A stretch of DNA of 64,000 bases from Komagataeibacter diospyri (GTDB lineage Bacteria > Pseudomonadota > Alphaproteobacteria > Acetobacterales > Acetobacteraceae). Position 1 is the stretch's first letter, and each line of letters opens with the position of its first letter. Below the pieces are notes generated by a model. That model worked only from the letters and a program-made list of their open reading frames with translations, was not told the origin of the DNA and ran no database searches. The position numbers and the translations under genes are program-made. Below are positions 18,224 to 27,476 of this stretch, one piece after another. The stretch lies in contig NZ_BDLU01000050.1 in assembly GCF_006538165.1 (NCBI RefSeq), positions 37,210 through 101,209 on the forward strand, read 5' to 3'.

Positions 18224-19639
18224 ATGGAAAATCAGCCCGCGGCTACCGGATTTGACACGGCAAGGCTGCGTACCCTCATCATCGGCTGCCTTGCGGCCCT
18301 TGCCGGCCTTATGGCCGGGCTGGATATCGGGGTCATATCCGGTGCACTGGATCTGGTGGCCCAGGCATTCCATGCCAGCACGCTGCAGCAGGAATGGATT
18401 GTCAGCGCCATGATGGGGGGGGCAGCCGTAGGCTCCCTGTGTGGTGGCTGGATGTCGCACCAGATCGGTCGCAAGCATGCGCTGCTGGTGGGGGCTGCGG
18501 TGTTCGTGGCGGGGTCACTGGCCTGTGCGCTGGCATGGTCGATCCCGTCCATGATCGCAGGGCGCCTCATCATGGGGCTTGCGATCGGGGTGGCGGCGTT
18601 CACCGCCCCCCTTTACCTGTCCGAAATCGCCAGCGAACAGGCGCGTGGCGCCATGATCTCGACGTATCAGCTCATGATTACGGCGGGGATTTTCATCGCG
18701 TTTCTCAGCAACACCATGTTCAGCTATTCCGGTAACTGGCGCGGCATGTTCGCTGTTGCCGCAGTGCCGGGTGTGCTGTTTCTGATCGGTGTGCTGTTCC
18801 TGCCCTACAGCCCGCGCTGGCTTATGATGCGTGGCCGGCGTAAGGAAGCGCTGGAAGTACTGGTGGATCTGCGGGACGACCGTAGTGCCGCCATGCAGGA
18901 AATCCAGAACATCAGCCGCCAGCTTCAGCAGAAGCAGCGCGGCTGGAGCCTGCTGCGCAACAACCGCAATTTCCGCCGCTCCATCTTCCTGGGCATGACG
19001 CTGCAGGTCATGCAGCAGCTCGCGGGCGTGAATGTGGTGATGTACTATGCCCCCAAGATCTTCGCGCTGGCTGGTTACGTTGGCCCCGCGCAGTTGTGGT
19101 GCACCGCCATGGTGGGGCTGGTGAACATGCTGGCTACCTTCATCGCCATTGGCCTGGTGGACCGCTGGGGACGCAAGCCCATCCTGTATACCGGTTTCAT
19201 CATCATGGCCGTGGGCATGGGCTGCCTGGGTTTCATGCTGAACCGGCCCAGCCTGGGACAGACGGAACAGATCATCTCGGTCTTCATGCTGCTGATCTAC
19301 ATTTCCGGCTTTGCCATGTCTGCTGGTCCCCTGATCTGGGTTCTGTGTTCGGAGGTGCAGCCGCTGCAGGGGCGTGATCTTGGTATTTCCATCTCCACGC
19401 TGACCAACTGGATCGCCAATATGATCGTGGGGGCGAGCTTCCTGTCGCTGCTGCAATGGATGGGTAACGGGCCGACTTTCTGGCTGTTTGCCGCGTTCAA
19501 CCTGTTTTTCGTGCTGGTGACGTGGCGCTTCATTCCGGAAACACGCGACATGTCGCTGGAGAAGATCGAACAGCGCCTTATGGCGGGCCTGCCGCTGCGC
19601 GAAATCGGGCAGGGCAGGCCGCTGCCTGACAGCGAGTAA
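18224..19639 (+). CDS. Sugar:H+ symporter, MFS sugar-porter family (GalP-like)
   Basis: Inner-membrane MFS sugar:proton symporter of 471 residues with twelve predicted segments. Marks: GLDIGVISGALDLV in segment 1, GGWMSHQIGRKHALLVG, FLPYSPRWLMMRGR after segment 6, LQVMQQLAGVNVVMYYAPKI in segment 7 (the sugar-binding QQ...N pattern) and RFIPETRDMSLEKIEQRL at the end. This is closer to E. coli GalP/AraE than the porter at 12114, and likely substrates are hexoses or pentoses. The ATG at 18224 has AGGA near 18209. It is followed by a Rho-independent terminator and a repeat copy, and converges on folC. Confidence 0.9.
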   Translation: MENQPAATGFDTARLRTLIIGCLAALAGLMAGLDIGVISGALDLVAQAFHASTLQQEWIVSAMMGGAAVGSLCGGWMSHQIGRKHALLVGAAVFVAGSLACALAWSIPSMIAGRLIMGLAIGVAAFTAPLYLSEIASEQARGAMISTYQLMITAGIFIAFLSNTMFSYSGNWRGMFAVAAVPGVLFLIGVLFLPYSPRWLMMRGRRKEALEVLVDLRDDRSAAMQEIQNISRQLQQKQRGWSLLRNNRNFRRSIFLGMTLQVMQQLAGVNVVMYYAPKIFALAGYVGPAQLWCTAMVGLVNMLATFIAIGLVDRWGRKPILYTGFIIMAVGMGCLGFMLNRPSLGQTEQIISVFMLLIYISGFAMSAGPLIWVLCSEVQPLQGRDLGISISTLTNWIANMIVGASFLSLLQWMGNGPTFWLFAAFNLFFVLVTWRFIPETRDMSLEKIEQRLMAGLPLREIGQGRPLPDSE

Positions 19640-19704
19640 CCGGGAGACCGGATTGCGTCTGCCCTGCGGCAGGCATGGTGCGGGGGCACGGTAATATAAT
19701 GGAT

Positions 19705-19735
19705 GGGCGTAGCCTTATGGCTGCGCCCGTTTTTA
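19705..19735 (+). terminator. Terminator after the GalP-like gene
   Basis: GGGCGTAGCC (19705-19714) and GGCTGCGCCC (19719-19728) form a 10-bp stem with one mismatch and a TTAT loop, followed by GTTTTTATTTT. Confidence 0.8.
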
Positions 19736-19811
19736 TTTTGCCGTCTCCCTTTCCATAAGAAAAGGCGCGGACGACCAGCGACTGTTCAAAATAACCTGTT
19801 GATAAAAATAA

Positions 19812-19886
19812 AAGTTTTCAGGTGCCGCCTTTTTTCAAGAAGGCGGCGTTCTTCAAAGCTGTTTGGAAAAGCTTCGCCAGAAACTT
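19812..19886. repeat. Palindromic interspersed repeat, copy 3 (galP-like / folC, convergent)
   Basis: Starts AAGTTTTCAGGTGCCGCC and ends GCTTCGCCAGAAACTT, with a GCCGCCTT...AAGGCGGC hairpin. It is preceded at 19788-19807 by AATAACCTGTTGATAAAAAT, a flank that recurs beside the copy at 63791. Confidence 0.75.
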
Positions 19887-19926
19887 CTTTATATTCTGTT
19901 GGGTATCTTATGGGCGGCCGTGCCCA

Positions 19927-21249
19927 TCAGTCAGGCTCCCAGCCATCAAGCTGCAAGGCCACACCGGCCAGATACAGGCTGCCACATATGATGACGCGGG
20001 CAGGTGGAACATCTGGTCCCGCTGTCGCCGCCAGATGTGTCAGGGCGGCATGCAGGGTGGGACCTGCCGTAGCCCGGCCACCAGCCGCCGCGATGATGTC
20101 CGCCACGGGCTGCGCCAGATGCTGGTCCTTTTCCGCCACGGCCTGAATGGAGGCCGCATGCGGCAGCAGGGGCGACAGGAAGCCGGTGGCGTCCTTGGTC
20201 TGCTTCATGCCAATGACCAGATGGGTGGGGCGGTCCGCCCATTCCGCCATGACCTGTGCCAGTACCTCGCCCGCACCGGGATTGTGGCCGCCATCGAGCC
20301 ATAATTCCCAGCCCGCAGGCAGCAGCGCTGCCAGGTGGCCGGACAGGCGCTGCATCCGCGCGGGCCAGCGTGCCTGTGCTATGCCCGCCCATGCCCGTTG
20401 TGGCAGCGGCAGGCCACTGGCGCGCAGGGTGGCGATGGCAAGGCCCGCATTATCGATCTGGTGCGCGCCACGCAGGCCGGGCAGGGGCAGGTCCAGCGCG
20501 CCATGAGGATCATTGTAGCGCAGACTGGCGCCATCCGGTGCGGGGGTGATGGACCATTCATGGTCCCGTCGCCACAGGGGGCTGCCATGCGTGTGTGCCG
20601 TGCGCATGAGCACGTCCATGACGGCGGCTGGCTGGTGGCCGGTGGTGACAGGAACACCCGGTTTGATGATGCCTGCCTTCTCGGTCGCGATTGCCCCCAG
20701 CGTATCACCAAGGAATGCCTCGTGATCCATCGAGATGGCCGTGATCGCACACGCCGTCGGGCGATCCAGCACGTTGGTGGCGTCATGGCGGCCGCCCAGC
20801 CCGACCTCGACAATTGCAAGATCGGCGGGATGGCGCGCGCACAGCATGAAACCCGCCGCCGTCAGGACTTCGAACACCGTGATGGGCGCGCCCGCATTGA
20901 CCCGTTCGATTTCTTCCAGAACACCGGTCAGTTCGCGTTCCGTCACGATCCGGCCCGCGATACGGAAGCGTTCGGTTACATGCACCAGATGCGGCGATGT
21001 CAGCACATGCACCCGCCATCCACCCGCTTCGGCAATGGCACGCATGAGAGCGCATGTGCTGCCCTTCCCGTTCGTGCCTGCCACATGCACAACCGGCGGC
21101 AGGTGGCGCTCGGGGTGGCCAAGGCGCGCCAGCAGGGTTTCCAGCCGGGCCAGTGACAGGTCGATCAGGGCAGGATACAGCCGGTTCAGCCGTTCAAGTA
21201 CCTGTCCTGTCCGGCCAACGAATTCCGGTCCAAGCGTGGGGGCTTTCAT
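19927..21249 (-). CDS. folC: Folylpolyglutamate synthase / dihydrofolate synthase
   Basis: Mur-ligase-family enzyme that makes dihydrofolate from dihydropteroate and glutamate and adds further glutamates. The 440 residues show the P-loop VVHVAGTNGKGST, the LTSPHLVHVTERFRI substrate loop, AIVEVGLGGRHDATN and the ligase-domain motif LWLDGGHNPGAGEVLAQ. Length is normal. The ATG at 21249 lies only about 20 bases after the accD stop, so folC is the last gene of the trpB-trpA-accD-folC group, an order known from other alphaproteobacteria. Confidence 0.95.
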   Translation of the reverse strand: MKAPTLGPEFVGRTGQVLERLNRLYPALIDLSLARLETLLARLGHPERHLPPVVHVAGTNGKGSTCALMRAIAEAGGWRVHVLTSPHLVHVTERFRIAGRIVTERELTGVLEEIERVNAGAPITVFEVLTAAGFMLCARHPADLAIVEVGLGGRHDATNVLDRPTACAITAISMDHEAFLGDTLGAIATEKAGIIKPGVPVTTGHQPAAVMDVLMRTAHTHGSPLWRRDHEWSITPAPDGASLRYNDPHGALDLPLPGLRGAHQIDNAGLAIATLRASGLPLPQRAWAGIAQARWPARMQRLSGHLAALLPAGWELWLDGGHNPGAGEVLAQVMAEWADRPTHLVIGMKQTKDATGFLSPLLPHAASIQAVAEKDQHLAQPVADIIAAAGGRATAGPTLHAALTHLAATAGPDVPPARVIICGSLYLAGVALQLDGWEPD

Positions 21250-21270
21250 GGGGTGCGCCCTTTTTTGGGG

Positions 21271-22140
21271 TCAGGCCGCAGGCCGTGCCGTGATGTGACG
21301 ATAGTTGAGCTGACCAATCAGTTGGCCAAGGGTCACAGGCAGGTCGCCACGTTTGACCACCATGTCCAGCATGCCGTGTTCCAGCAGGTATTCCGCGCGC
21401 TGGAAGCCTTCGGGCAGCTTTTCGCGCACCGTATCCTCGATCACGCGCTGCCCGGCAAAGCCGATCAGGGCATTGGGTTCGGCAATCTGCACGTCACCCA
21501 GCATGGCGAAGGATGCGGAAACCCCCCCCGTGGTCGGGTTGGTCAGTACGACAAAATAGGGCAGCCCCGCTTCCTTGAGCATCTGTACCCCAACCGTGGT
21601 GCGCGGCATCTGCATGAGGCTGATCATGCCTTCCTGCATGCGCGCGCCACCCGACGCGGTAAACACGATCAGCGGCGACTGCTGCAGGATGGCCAGGCGG
21701 GCGGCAGCCAGAAAGGCCTCACCCAATGCCGCACCCATCGTGCCCGCGATGAATTCGAACGCCATCACGGCGACGACCGCGTTGTGTCCGCCGATCCGGC
21801 CATGGGCCACGGCCATGGATTCATCAAGCTGGGACTTGGCGCGTTCATCCTTCAGCCGGTCCGTGTAGCGTTTGCGGTCGCGGAAGGAGAGGGGGTCAAC
21901 CGGCACCCTGGGCAGTTCGATACGGGTGTATTCCCCGTTATCGAACGTCCATTCCAGCCGTTCGGGCACGGTGGCGCGCATGTGGTAGCCGCAATGCGGG
22001 CACACATTCATCGCCTTGTGCAGGTCCTTGGTCAGGATCATCTGCTCGCATGATTCGCAGTTGGTCCACAGGTTGTCCGGCACTTCCCGCTTGAGCAGGC
22101 CGCGGATCTTGGGACGGACATATTCGGTCAGCCAGCTCAT
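21271..22140 (-). CDS. accD: Acetyl-CoA carboxylase carboxyltransferase subunit beta
   Basis: AccD pairs with AccA to move CO2 from biotin to acetyl-CoA, the first step of fatty acid synthesis. The 289-residue protein has the N-terminal zinc ribbon NCESCEQM...NVCPHCGYHM (four cysteines) and the crotonase-like carboxyltransferase core with FTASGGARMQEGMISLMQM and LTNPTTGGVSASFAMLGD. Length is normal. The ATG at 22140 opens the conserved MSWLTEYVRPKI. It is separated from trpA by 221 bases containing a reverse-oriented palindromic repeat, which may uncouple it from the trp genes, while folC follows closely. Confidence 0.96.
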   Translation of the reverse strand: MSWLTEYVRPKIRGLLKREVPDNLWTNCESCEQMILTKDLHKAMNVCPHCGYHMRATVPERLEWTFDNGEYTRIELPRVPVDPLSFRDRKRYTDRLKDERAKSQLDESMAVAHGRIGGHNAVVAVMAFEFIAGTMGAALGEAFLAAARLAILQQSPLIVFTASGGARMQEGMISLMQMPRTTVGVQMLKEAGLPYFVVLTNPTTGGVSASFAMLGDVQIAEPNALIGFAGQRVIEDTVREKLPEGFQRAEYLLEHGMLDMVVKRGDLPVTLGQLIGQLNYRHITARPAA

Positions 22141-22263
22141 GTTGCCTCTCCCTTAAGCTTTCTGGAGGCCTGTTCCATACAGGCAGATGAACGATTGGGC
22201 CAGATTGTCATTGCAGCGGGCATTCCAGAAAATCATTCGTGAAATGCCTTGCAGGTCATAAAA

Positions 22264-22339
22264 AAGTTTTTGGTGAAGCTTTTTACCGAAGCGTCTTCAA
22301 AAGACGCCGCCTTATTGAAAAAGCGGCATCCAAGAACTT
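22264..22339. repeat. Palindromic interspersed repeat, copy 4 (trpA-accD, reverse orientation)
   Basis: AAGTTTTTGGTGAAGC at the left and GGCATCCAAGAACTT at the right are the mirror image of copy 1. The gene-distal arm GACGCCGCCTTATTGAAAAA is retained. Confidence 0.75.
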
Positions 22340-22361
22340 TTGTTTTTTATCAATGTATTAT

Positions 22362-23195
22362 TTATGAGACAGTTTTGCTTACAGCATGCACTGCGTCAGC
22401 CAGCCCGCGCAGTTGGTCCAGCACGGCAGGCACGGTCCGGGCAGTTGCTTTTCCATCCGCATCCAGCGTGCCCGCAAGCGTGTTGAGCAGAGCGGAAGCC
22501 ACGACGGCGGCATCAGCCGCGCGTACGGCGTTTGCGGCCAGTTCCGGCGTGCGGATGCCAAAGCCGATGGCGATGGGCAGGTCTGTGGCATGGCGCAGGC
22601 GGGGCAGGGCCTGCGCCAGTTCATCGGTGCTGGCGGTGCGCGTGCCCGTTACCCCGGTGATGCTGACATAATAGACAAAGCCCGACGCGCCATTGAACAC
22701 GACCGGCAGGCGGTCATCGGGTGTGGTGGGGGCGACAAGGCGGATGATGTCCAGCCCGGCCGCAGCCGCGGGGCCTGCCAGCAGGTCGGCTTCCTCCGGC
22801 GGCATGTCCACCACGATCAGGCCGTCCACGCCCGCTTTGCGCGCATCCACGCAGAAGCGTTCGGGGCCATAGGCCTCGATGGGATTGGTGTAGCCCATCA
22901 GGATGATCGGGGTCTCGTCATCACCTTTGCGGAAGGCGCTCACCATCTCCAGCACGCGCTTCATGGTCGAACCGCCCTTCAGCCCGCGCAATGCGGCCTT
23001 CTGGATGGTCGGGCCATCGGCTGACGGGTCGGAAAAGGGCACGCCCACCTCTATCAGGTCGGCACCGGCAGCCGGCATGCCGCGCAGGATGGCAAGCGAC
23101 GTATCATAATCGGGGTCACAGGCTTCGACATAAGGGATCAGGGCACCACGGCCCTGCGTGCGCAGGGTGGCGAAGCGGCGGGCGATGCGGCTCAC
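22362..23195 (-). CDS. trpA: Tryptophan synthase alpha chain
   Basis: Cleaves indole-3-glycerol phosphate to indole, which is channelled to TrpB. The 277-residue TIM barrel has the catalytic Glu in [16 protein letters not shown], the catalytic Asp in [15 protein letters not shown], the flexible-loop region [15 protein letters not shown] and the phosphate-binding IGFGIRTPE. The GTG at 23195 overlaps the trpB stop as GTGA, so the two are translationally coupled; an upstream frame extension has no TrpA similarity. The stop is about 20 bases from a repeat copy. Confidence 0.95.
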   Translation of the reverse strand: MSRIARRFATLRTQGRGALIPYVEACDPDYDTSLAILRGMPAAGADLIEVGVPFSDPSADGPTIQKAALRGLKGGSTMKRVLEMVSAFRKGDDETPIILMGYTNPIEAYGPERFCVDARKAGVDGLIVVDMPPEEADLLAGPAAAAGLDIIRLVAPTTPDDRLPVVFNGASGFVYYVSITGVTGTRTASTDELAQALPRLRHATDLPIAIGFGIRTPELAANAVRAADAAVVASALLNTLAGTLDADGKATARTVPAVLDQLRGLADAVHAVSKTVS

Positions 23196-24421
23196 AGTTT
23201 CACTCCCAGATGTTCGGCTACGGTGAAGATATCCTTGTCCCCCCGGCCTGAAATATTGATGACAATGATCTGGTCCTTGCCCATGTCGGGCGCGATCTTG
23301 GCGGCGTAGGCGACGGCATGGGCACTTTCCAGCGCGGGAATGATGCCCTCGGTCCGGGTGCACAGCTGGAAGGCGTCCAGCGCTTCCTGATCGGTCGCTC
23401 CCACATATTCGGCGCGTCCGATGTCACTGAGCCATGAATGTTCGGGACCGACGCCGGGGTAATCAAGGCCCGCGCTGATGGAATGGGCTTCGGTGATCTG
23501 CCCGTCCGCATCCTGCAGGAGATAGGTGCGGTTGCCGTGCAGCACGCCGGGTTTGCCCCGTTCGATGGAGGCGGCGGTGCGCCCGCTGTCCAGACCGCAG
23601 CCCGCGGCCTCGACACCGATCAGCTTGACTTCGGGGTCGTCAAGGAAGGGGTGGAAGATGCCCATGGCGTTCGACCCGCCGCCGATCGCCGCCACGATCG
23701 CATCAGGCAGGCGACCTTCGGCGGCCATGATCTGTTCCCTGGTTTCCACGCCGATGATGGACTGGAAATCACGCACCATCTGCGGATAGGGGTGGGGGCC
23801 TGCCACCGTGCCGACAAGGAAGTAGGTGTCATGCACATTGGTCACCCAGTCGCGCATGGCTTCGTTCATTGCGTCCTTCAGCGTGCCGGCCCCCGCCGTA
23901 ACGGGCACGACTTCCGCCCCCAGCAGCCGCATGCGGAACACGTTGGGCTTCTGGCGCTCGACATCGGTGGCACCCATGTAGATCGCGCATTTCATGCCGA
24001 ACAGCGCACACACGGTGGCGGTGGCGACACCGTGCTGGCCCGCACCGGTTTCAGCCACGATGCGGGTGCGGCCCATGCGGCGGGCCAGCAGGATCTGCCC
24101 CATGACGTTATTGAGCTTGTGGGAACCGGTGTGGTTCAGTTCCTCGCGCTTCATGTAGATTTTTGCGCCGCCAAGCTGTTCGGTCATGCGGCGCGCAAAC
24201 CACAGCGGACTGGGACGACCGACATAATCCTTGAGGTAATAATCCAGTTCACGCCGGAATTCGGGGTCCGCCTGCGCCGCCTTGTACGCGCCGTCCAGCT
24301 CCAGCAGGAGCGGCATCAGGGTTTCAGCGACAAAACGGCCGCCAAAAATTCCAAAACGGCCGCGACCGTCCGGCCCGCTGCGCAGGCTGTTGGCGCCTGC
24401 CTGTGTGTCTGTTGCGCTCAA
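23192..24421 (-). CDS. trpB: Tryptophan synthase beta chain
   Basis: PLP enzyme that condenses indole with serine to tryptophan. Seen: the opening [17 protein letters not shown], the PLP lysine in [29 protein letters not shown], and the phosphate-binding [16 protein letters not shown]. The start is ambiguous. A TTG at 24421 has GGAG ten bases upstream and gives 409 residues with a normal N-terminus; an ATG at 24469 would add 16 residues and lacks a clear ribosome binding site. It is coupled to trpA by GTGA. In many relatives trpF lies directly upstream, but here the upstream neighbour is the divergent corA. Confidence 0.95.
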   Translation of the reverse strand: MSATDTQAGANSLRSGPDGRGRFGIFGGRFVAETLMPLLLELDGAYKAAQADPEFRRELDYYLKDYVGRPSPLWFARRMTEQLGGAKIYMKREELNHTGSHKLNNVMGQILLARRMGRTRIVAETGAGQHGVATATVCALFGMKCAIYMGATDVERQKPNVFRMRLLGAEVVPVTAGAGTLKDAMNEAMRDWVTNVHDTYFLVGTVAGPHPYPQMVRDFQSIIGVETREQIMAAEGRLPDAIVAAIGGGSNAMGIFHPFLDDPEVKLIGVEAAGCGLDSGRTAASIERGKPGVLHGNRTYLLQDADGQITEAHSISAGLDYPGVGPEHSWLSDIGRAEYVGATDQEALDAFQLCTRTEGIIPALESAHAVAYAAKIAPDMGKDQIIVINISGRGDKDIFTVAEHLGVKL

Positions 24422-24616
24422 CTTCGCTACTCCGCAAGAAATAGGTGCGTGGCTCAATGGTATCATCATGCAGCCGTCCCGGGCCGCTTATCAGGCGGTT
24501 CTGGACCGGATGGCGGTAAAATACCAGCCCCGCCGTATCGTGTGGCGTGTCATGATTTGACATGCTTGCTGTCACATGATGGATGAACAACGACCCGAAC
24601 CACAGAAAGACCGCCC

Positions 24617-25582
24617 ATGTTTCTAGCCCATCGTCCCGGCGCCCCGGCCCGGACCGTTACGACTGCGGAGGATGCGGCCGGTGCGGCGTGGCTGGACCTG
24701 CTCAGTCCCACCGAGGAGGAGGAGGCCCTTGCTGCCGAAGTGACAGGCCTGCGCGTGCCCACCCGTGCCCAGCTGGATGAGATCGAAAGTTCATCGCGCC
24801 TCTTCATGGAAGGCAATGGCGTCTATCTTTCCACGCCACTGGTGCGCAAGACACCGGATGACTTTTTCGTATCCCCCGTGGGTTTCGTGCTTATGCCCGG
24901 TCGGCTCCTGACCATCCGTTATACCGGGTTCAGCGCGTTTGACGTGGTGGCGCGGGAGGTAGCGGGACAGGCGGCCCCGCTGGTTTCCAACGAAGCGGGG
25001 ATCATGCTGCTGGAAGCCATCGTGGACCGGCTGGCCGATATTCTGGAACATCTGGGACAGGCGCTGGATGGCATGTCCAAGGATGTGTTCCAGTCGGAGG
25101 AGCCAAGCCAGGCGCAGGCAGGCGCGCTGCTGCGCAACATGCTGCGTCGGGTTGGCCGGTCGGGCGATCTGAGTTCATCCGTGCGCGACAGCCTGCTGGG
25201 GCTGGAGCGGATTTCCATTTTTCTGGGTGAAAACAAGCGTCATGACCTGTCCGAACGGCTGCAGTCGCGGCTGGCCACGGTGGAACGCGATATCCGTTCA
25301 CTGAACGATTTCGTATCCCAGACAGCCAACAAGGTGCAGTTCCTGCTGGATGCGACGCTGGGATTCATCAGCATCGAACAGAACAATGGCATGAAGATAC
25401 TGACCGTGGTCAGCTTTATTGGCGTGGCTCCCACGCTGGTAGCGGGCATCTATGGCATGAACTTCCATGATATACCCGAACTGAACTGGAAATACGGCTA
25501 TTGGTATTCCCTGGCGCTTATGGCCGCGACGGTGGCGTTGCCACTGATCTGGTTCTGGCGGCGTGGGTGGTTGGGGAAATAG
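24617..25582 (+). CDS. corA: CorA-family magnesium/cobalt transporter
   Basis: Pentameric inner-membrane divalent-cation channel. The 321-residue protein has a large cytoplasmic N-terminal domain with long helices (about 150-255) and two C-terminal transmembrane segments, TVVSFIGVAPTLVAGI and YWYSLALMAATVALPLIWFW, separated by the signature YGMNFHDIPEL with the selectivity GMN triplet. It ends with the basic RRGWLGK. The ATG at 24617 is the first of the frame. It is divergent from trpB; TTGACA at 24557-24562 is a possible -35 element but no good -10 follows. Confidence 0.93.
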   Translation: MFLAHRPGAPARTVTTAEDAAGAAWLDLLSPTEEEEALAAEVTGLRVPTRAQLDEIESSSRLFMEGNGVYLSTPLVRKTPDDFFVSPVGFVLMPGRLLTIRYTGFSAFDVVAREVAGQAAPLVSNEAGIMLLEAIVDRLADILEHLGQALDGMSKDVFQSEEPSQAQAGALLRNMLRRVGRSGDLSSSVRDSLLGLERISIFLGENKRHDLSERLQSRLATVERDIRSLNDFVSQTANKVQFLLDATLGFISIEQNNGMKILTVVSFIGVAPTLVAGIYGMNFHDIPELNWKYGYWYSLALMAATVALPLIWFWRRGWLGK

Positions 25583-25749
25583 TCGTTTTTACCTGACATA
25601 TCGACTTCATGATTATTATATTATCGAATCATTTCAATGATTTAGGTTTCAATGGCAAGGGAAACGAAATAAAAGAAAATTCATGAATGCCGGAGCGCGC
25701 GCGGATTACCGGTGCCTGCCCGGGTGTGGCGGGGAAGGGAAAGGCCATC

Positions 25750-27063
25750 ATGAAACCGAACCGTACGCTGGGATGTTTTCTGGTCATCACCGGTATCCTG
25801 GGTGGGCTGTCCACCACGGCGCGTGCGCAGGTTCATGTCTTTTCCGGCCTGCGGCATGACAGCAACACGGGCCTTGCCCGGTGGCTGGGCGACATTACCC
25901 TGAGCGCGCAGATCGAAGGTGGGATCATGGCCAATCCCGCGCGTCCCCAGCCCGGTTACAACTATGGCGATTTTCTTGCCGACCATGCCAATCAGGTCCA
26001 GCTGAACCAGGCTGAATTCACGCTGCAAAAAGCGATCGACCCGACCCGGAATACATATCAGGTCGGTTTTACGCTGGAGGGCATGTACGGCTCGGATGCA
26101 CGGTATTATCAGGTTCTGGGCATCAGTGACCGGGAATGGAATGCACGCTACCAGTTGATCCCTGCGCAGGCGCACATGGATGTCCATCTGCCATGGCTTA
26201 CGCGTGGCGGGCTGGACATGCAGGCGGGCATCCTGCAGGCCCCGATGGGGGTGGAAGGGCTGGACCCGACCTCCCGGCCTTTTTACACGCTGGCCTATAC
26301 ATCCGAATATTCCGTGCCGTTCGAGCATGTGGGCGCGATGTTCAACTGGCATGTGACGCCCATGGTGGATGTGACATTTGGCATTGATACCGGCAACCAG
26401 ACATCATTCGGGCATGCGGACAACAACAGCGCGCCAGCCGGGTATTTCGGTTTCAACCTGAACCATCTGGCCCATGGCAAGCTGCGCATTGTGGAACTGA
26501 GCCGTGTGGGGCCGGAAAATTCGTGGCGTGCCATCGGTCATTATGAAGCCGATCATACCCAGCGGTTCTGGAATGATATCAGCGCCTATTACCAGGTGAA
26601 TGACCGGCTGAGCCTGACTGCGGAATTCAATTACCTGCATGACGAGGGTACGCGTGGCATTGGCGCACGCGGGCAGTTCGCGGGTGTGGATGCGGAAAGC
26701 TTCGTAAGCTTTCTCAGTTACCGCATCAACCGTGACCTGACCTTCAATTACCGTGGAGAAATATACCGCGACAACAATAACGCCATGGTGGCGACTTTCC
26801 GTGGGAACAACGCCTACATGCAGGCGCTGGCTGGAACGGGGGGGGCGGTCGTGCCTGGGCCGTCCGCTTCCAGCCATGGCACGACATATGGTGAAATGAC
26901 GCTGGGTGTCAGCTACCGTCCCCAGCTTGGCCATCACATCGGGGTTTTCATGCTGCGTCCCGAAATACGCTTTGACCGTGCGCTGAATGGCACCATGCCG
27001 TTCAATGGTGGACGCAATAATGGCATGTTCACCTTTGGTGGGGATGCGGTCATCGGGTTCTGA
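25750..27063 (+). CDS. Outer-membrane beta-barrel protein (BBP2/OmpL-like porin family)
   Basis: The mature protein should be a barrel in the outer membrane, probably a porin. The 437 residues begin with a signal peptide, basic MKPNRT then LGCFLVITGILGGLSTTARA, cut after ARA. The rest is rich in alternating aromatic/Gly strands (QVGFTLEGMYGSDARYYQV, HVGAMFNWHVTPMVDVTFG, FLSYRINRDLTFNYRGEIY) and ends in the typical terminal FGGDAVIGF with a final Phe needed for BAM assembly. This matches the putative beta-barrel porin-2 family. The start is the ATG at 25750; an in-frame start at 25687 lacks sense as a signal. The 167-base upstream region is AT-rich and likely holds its promoter. Confidence 0.82.
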   Translation: MKPNRTLGCFLVITGILGGLSTTARAQVHVFSGLRHDSNTGLARWLGDITLSAQIEGGIMANPARPQPGYNYGDFLADHANQVQLNQAEFTLQKAIDPTRNTYQVGFTLEGMYGSDARYYQVLGISDREWNARYQLIPAQAHMDVHLPWLTRGGLDMQAGILQAPMGVEGLDPTSRPFYTLAYTSEYSVPFEHVGAMFNWHVTPMVDVTFGIDTGNQTSFGHADNNSAPAGYFGFNLNHLAHGKLRIVELSRVGPENSWRAIGHYEADHTQRFWNDISAYYQVNDRLSLTAEFNYLHDEGTRGIGARGQFAGVDAESFVSFLSYRINRDLTFNYRGEIYRDNNNAMVATFRGNNAYMQALAGTGGAVVPGPSASSHGTTYGEMTLGVSYRPQLGHHIGVFMLRPEIRFDRALNGTMPFNGGRNNGMFTFGGDAVIGF

Positions 27064-27268
27064 ACGTTCTGCCCATCAGTCCGTGCCGTTCATGATGGTG
27101 GCCATATCATGTCGCCATGCGGTGAACATGCGCATCCATCAGTGAAAATGCGGTTTGCGCCGGTCGGGTGCAGACGAATATTTTGACATGATGGCGCGTT
27201 ACAGCCGTAATGACAGTATAATCATCACCATGATGCCAGCCGCCCATGGCATAAGGCCATGCGTATGC

Positions 27269-27297
27269 TTGACGGCAGGCGATTAAAGGCATATGGT
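27269..27297 (+). promoter_or_regulatory. Sigma-70-type promoter candidate for rho
   Basis: TTGACG (27269-27274), a 17-base spacer and TATGGT (27292-27297) lie about 180 bases upstream of the rho ATG. The 413-base gap between the barrel gene and rho holds no convincing gene. Long leaders of rho are known to be sites of autogenous Rho-dependent attenuation, which would fit but is not shown here. Confidence 0.5.
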
Positions 27298-27476
27298 CTG
27301 CACAGTCCGGAGCAGGCCACTTCCATGGCAGGCTTGGGATTCCCACCTCTCAGTTAAGCTGCATCAAACCGTTTCATCAGAATATGGTCAGAGGCCCCTT
27401 ATCGGCGCGCCTTCTCAAACTGATTGCTGGCTTCTCTTTTCCTTTCGTGAACTGCCCACTTATAGGCATATCCTGC

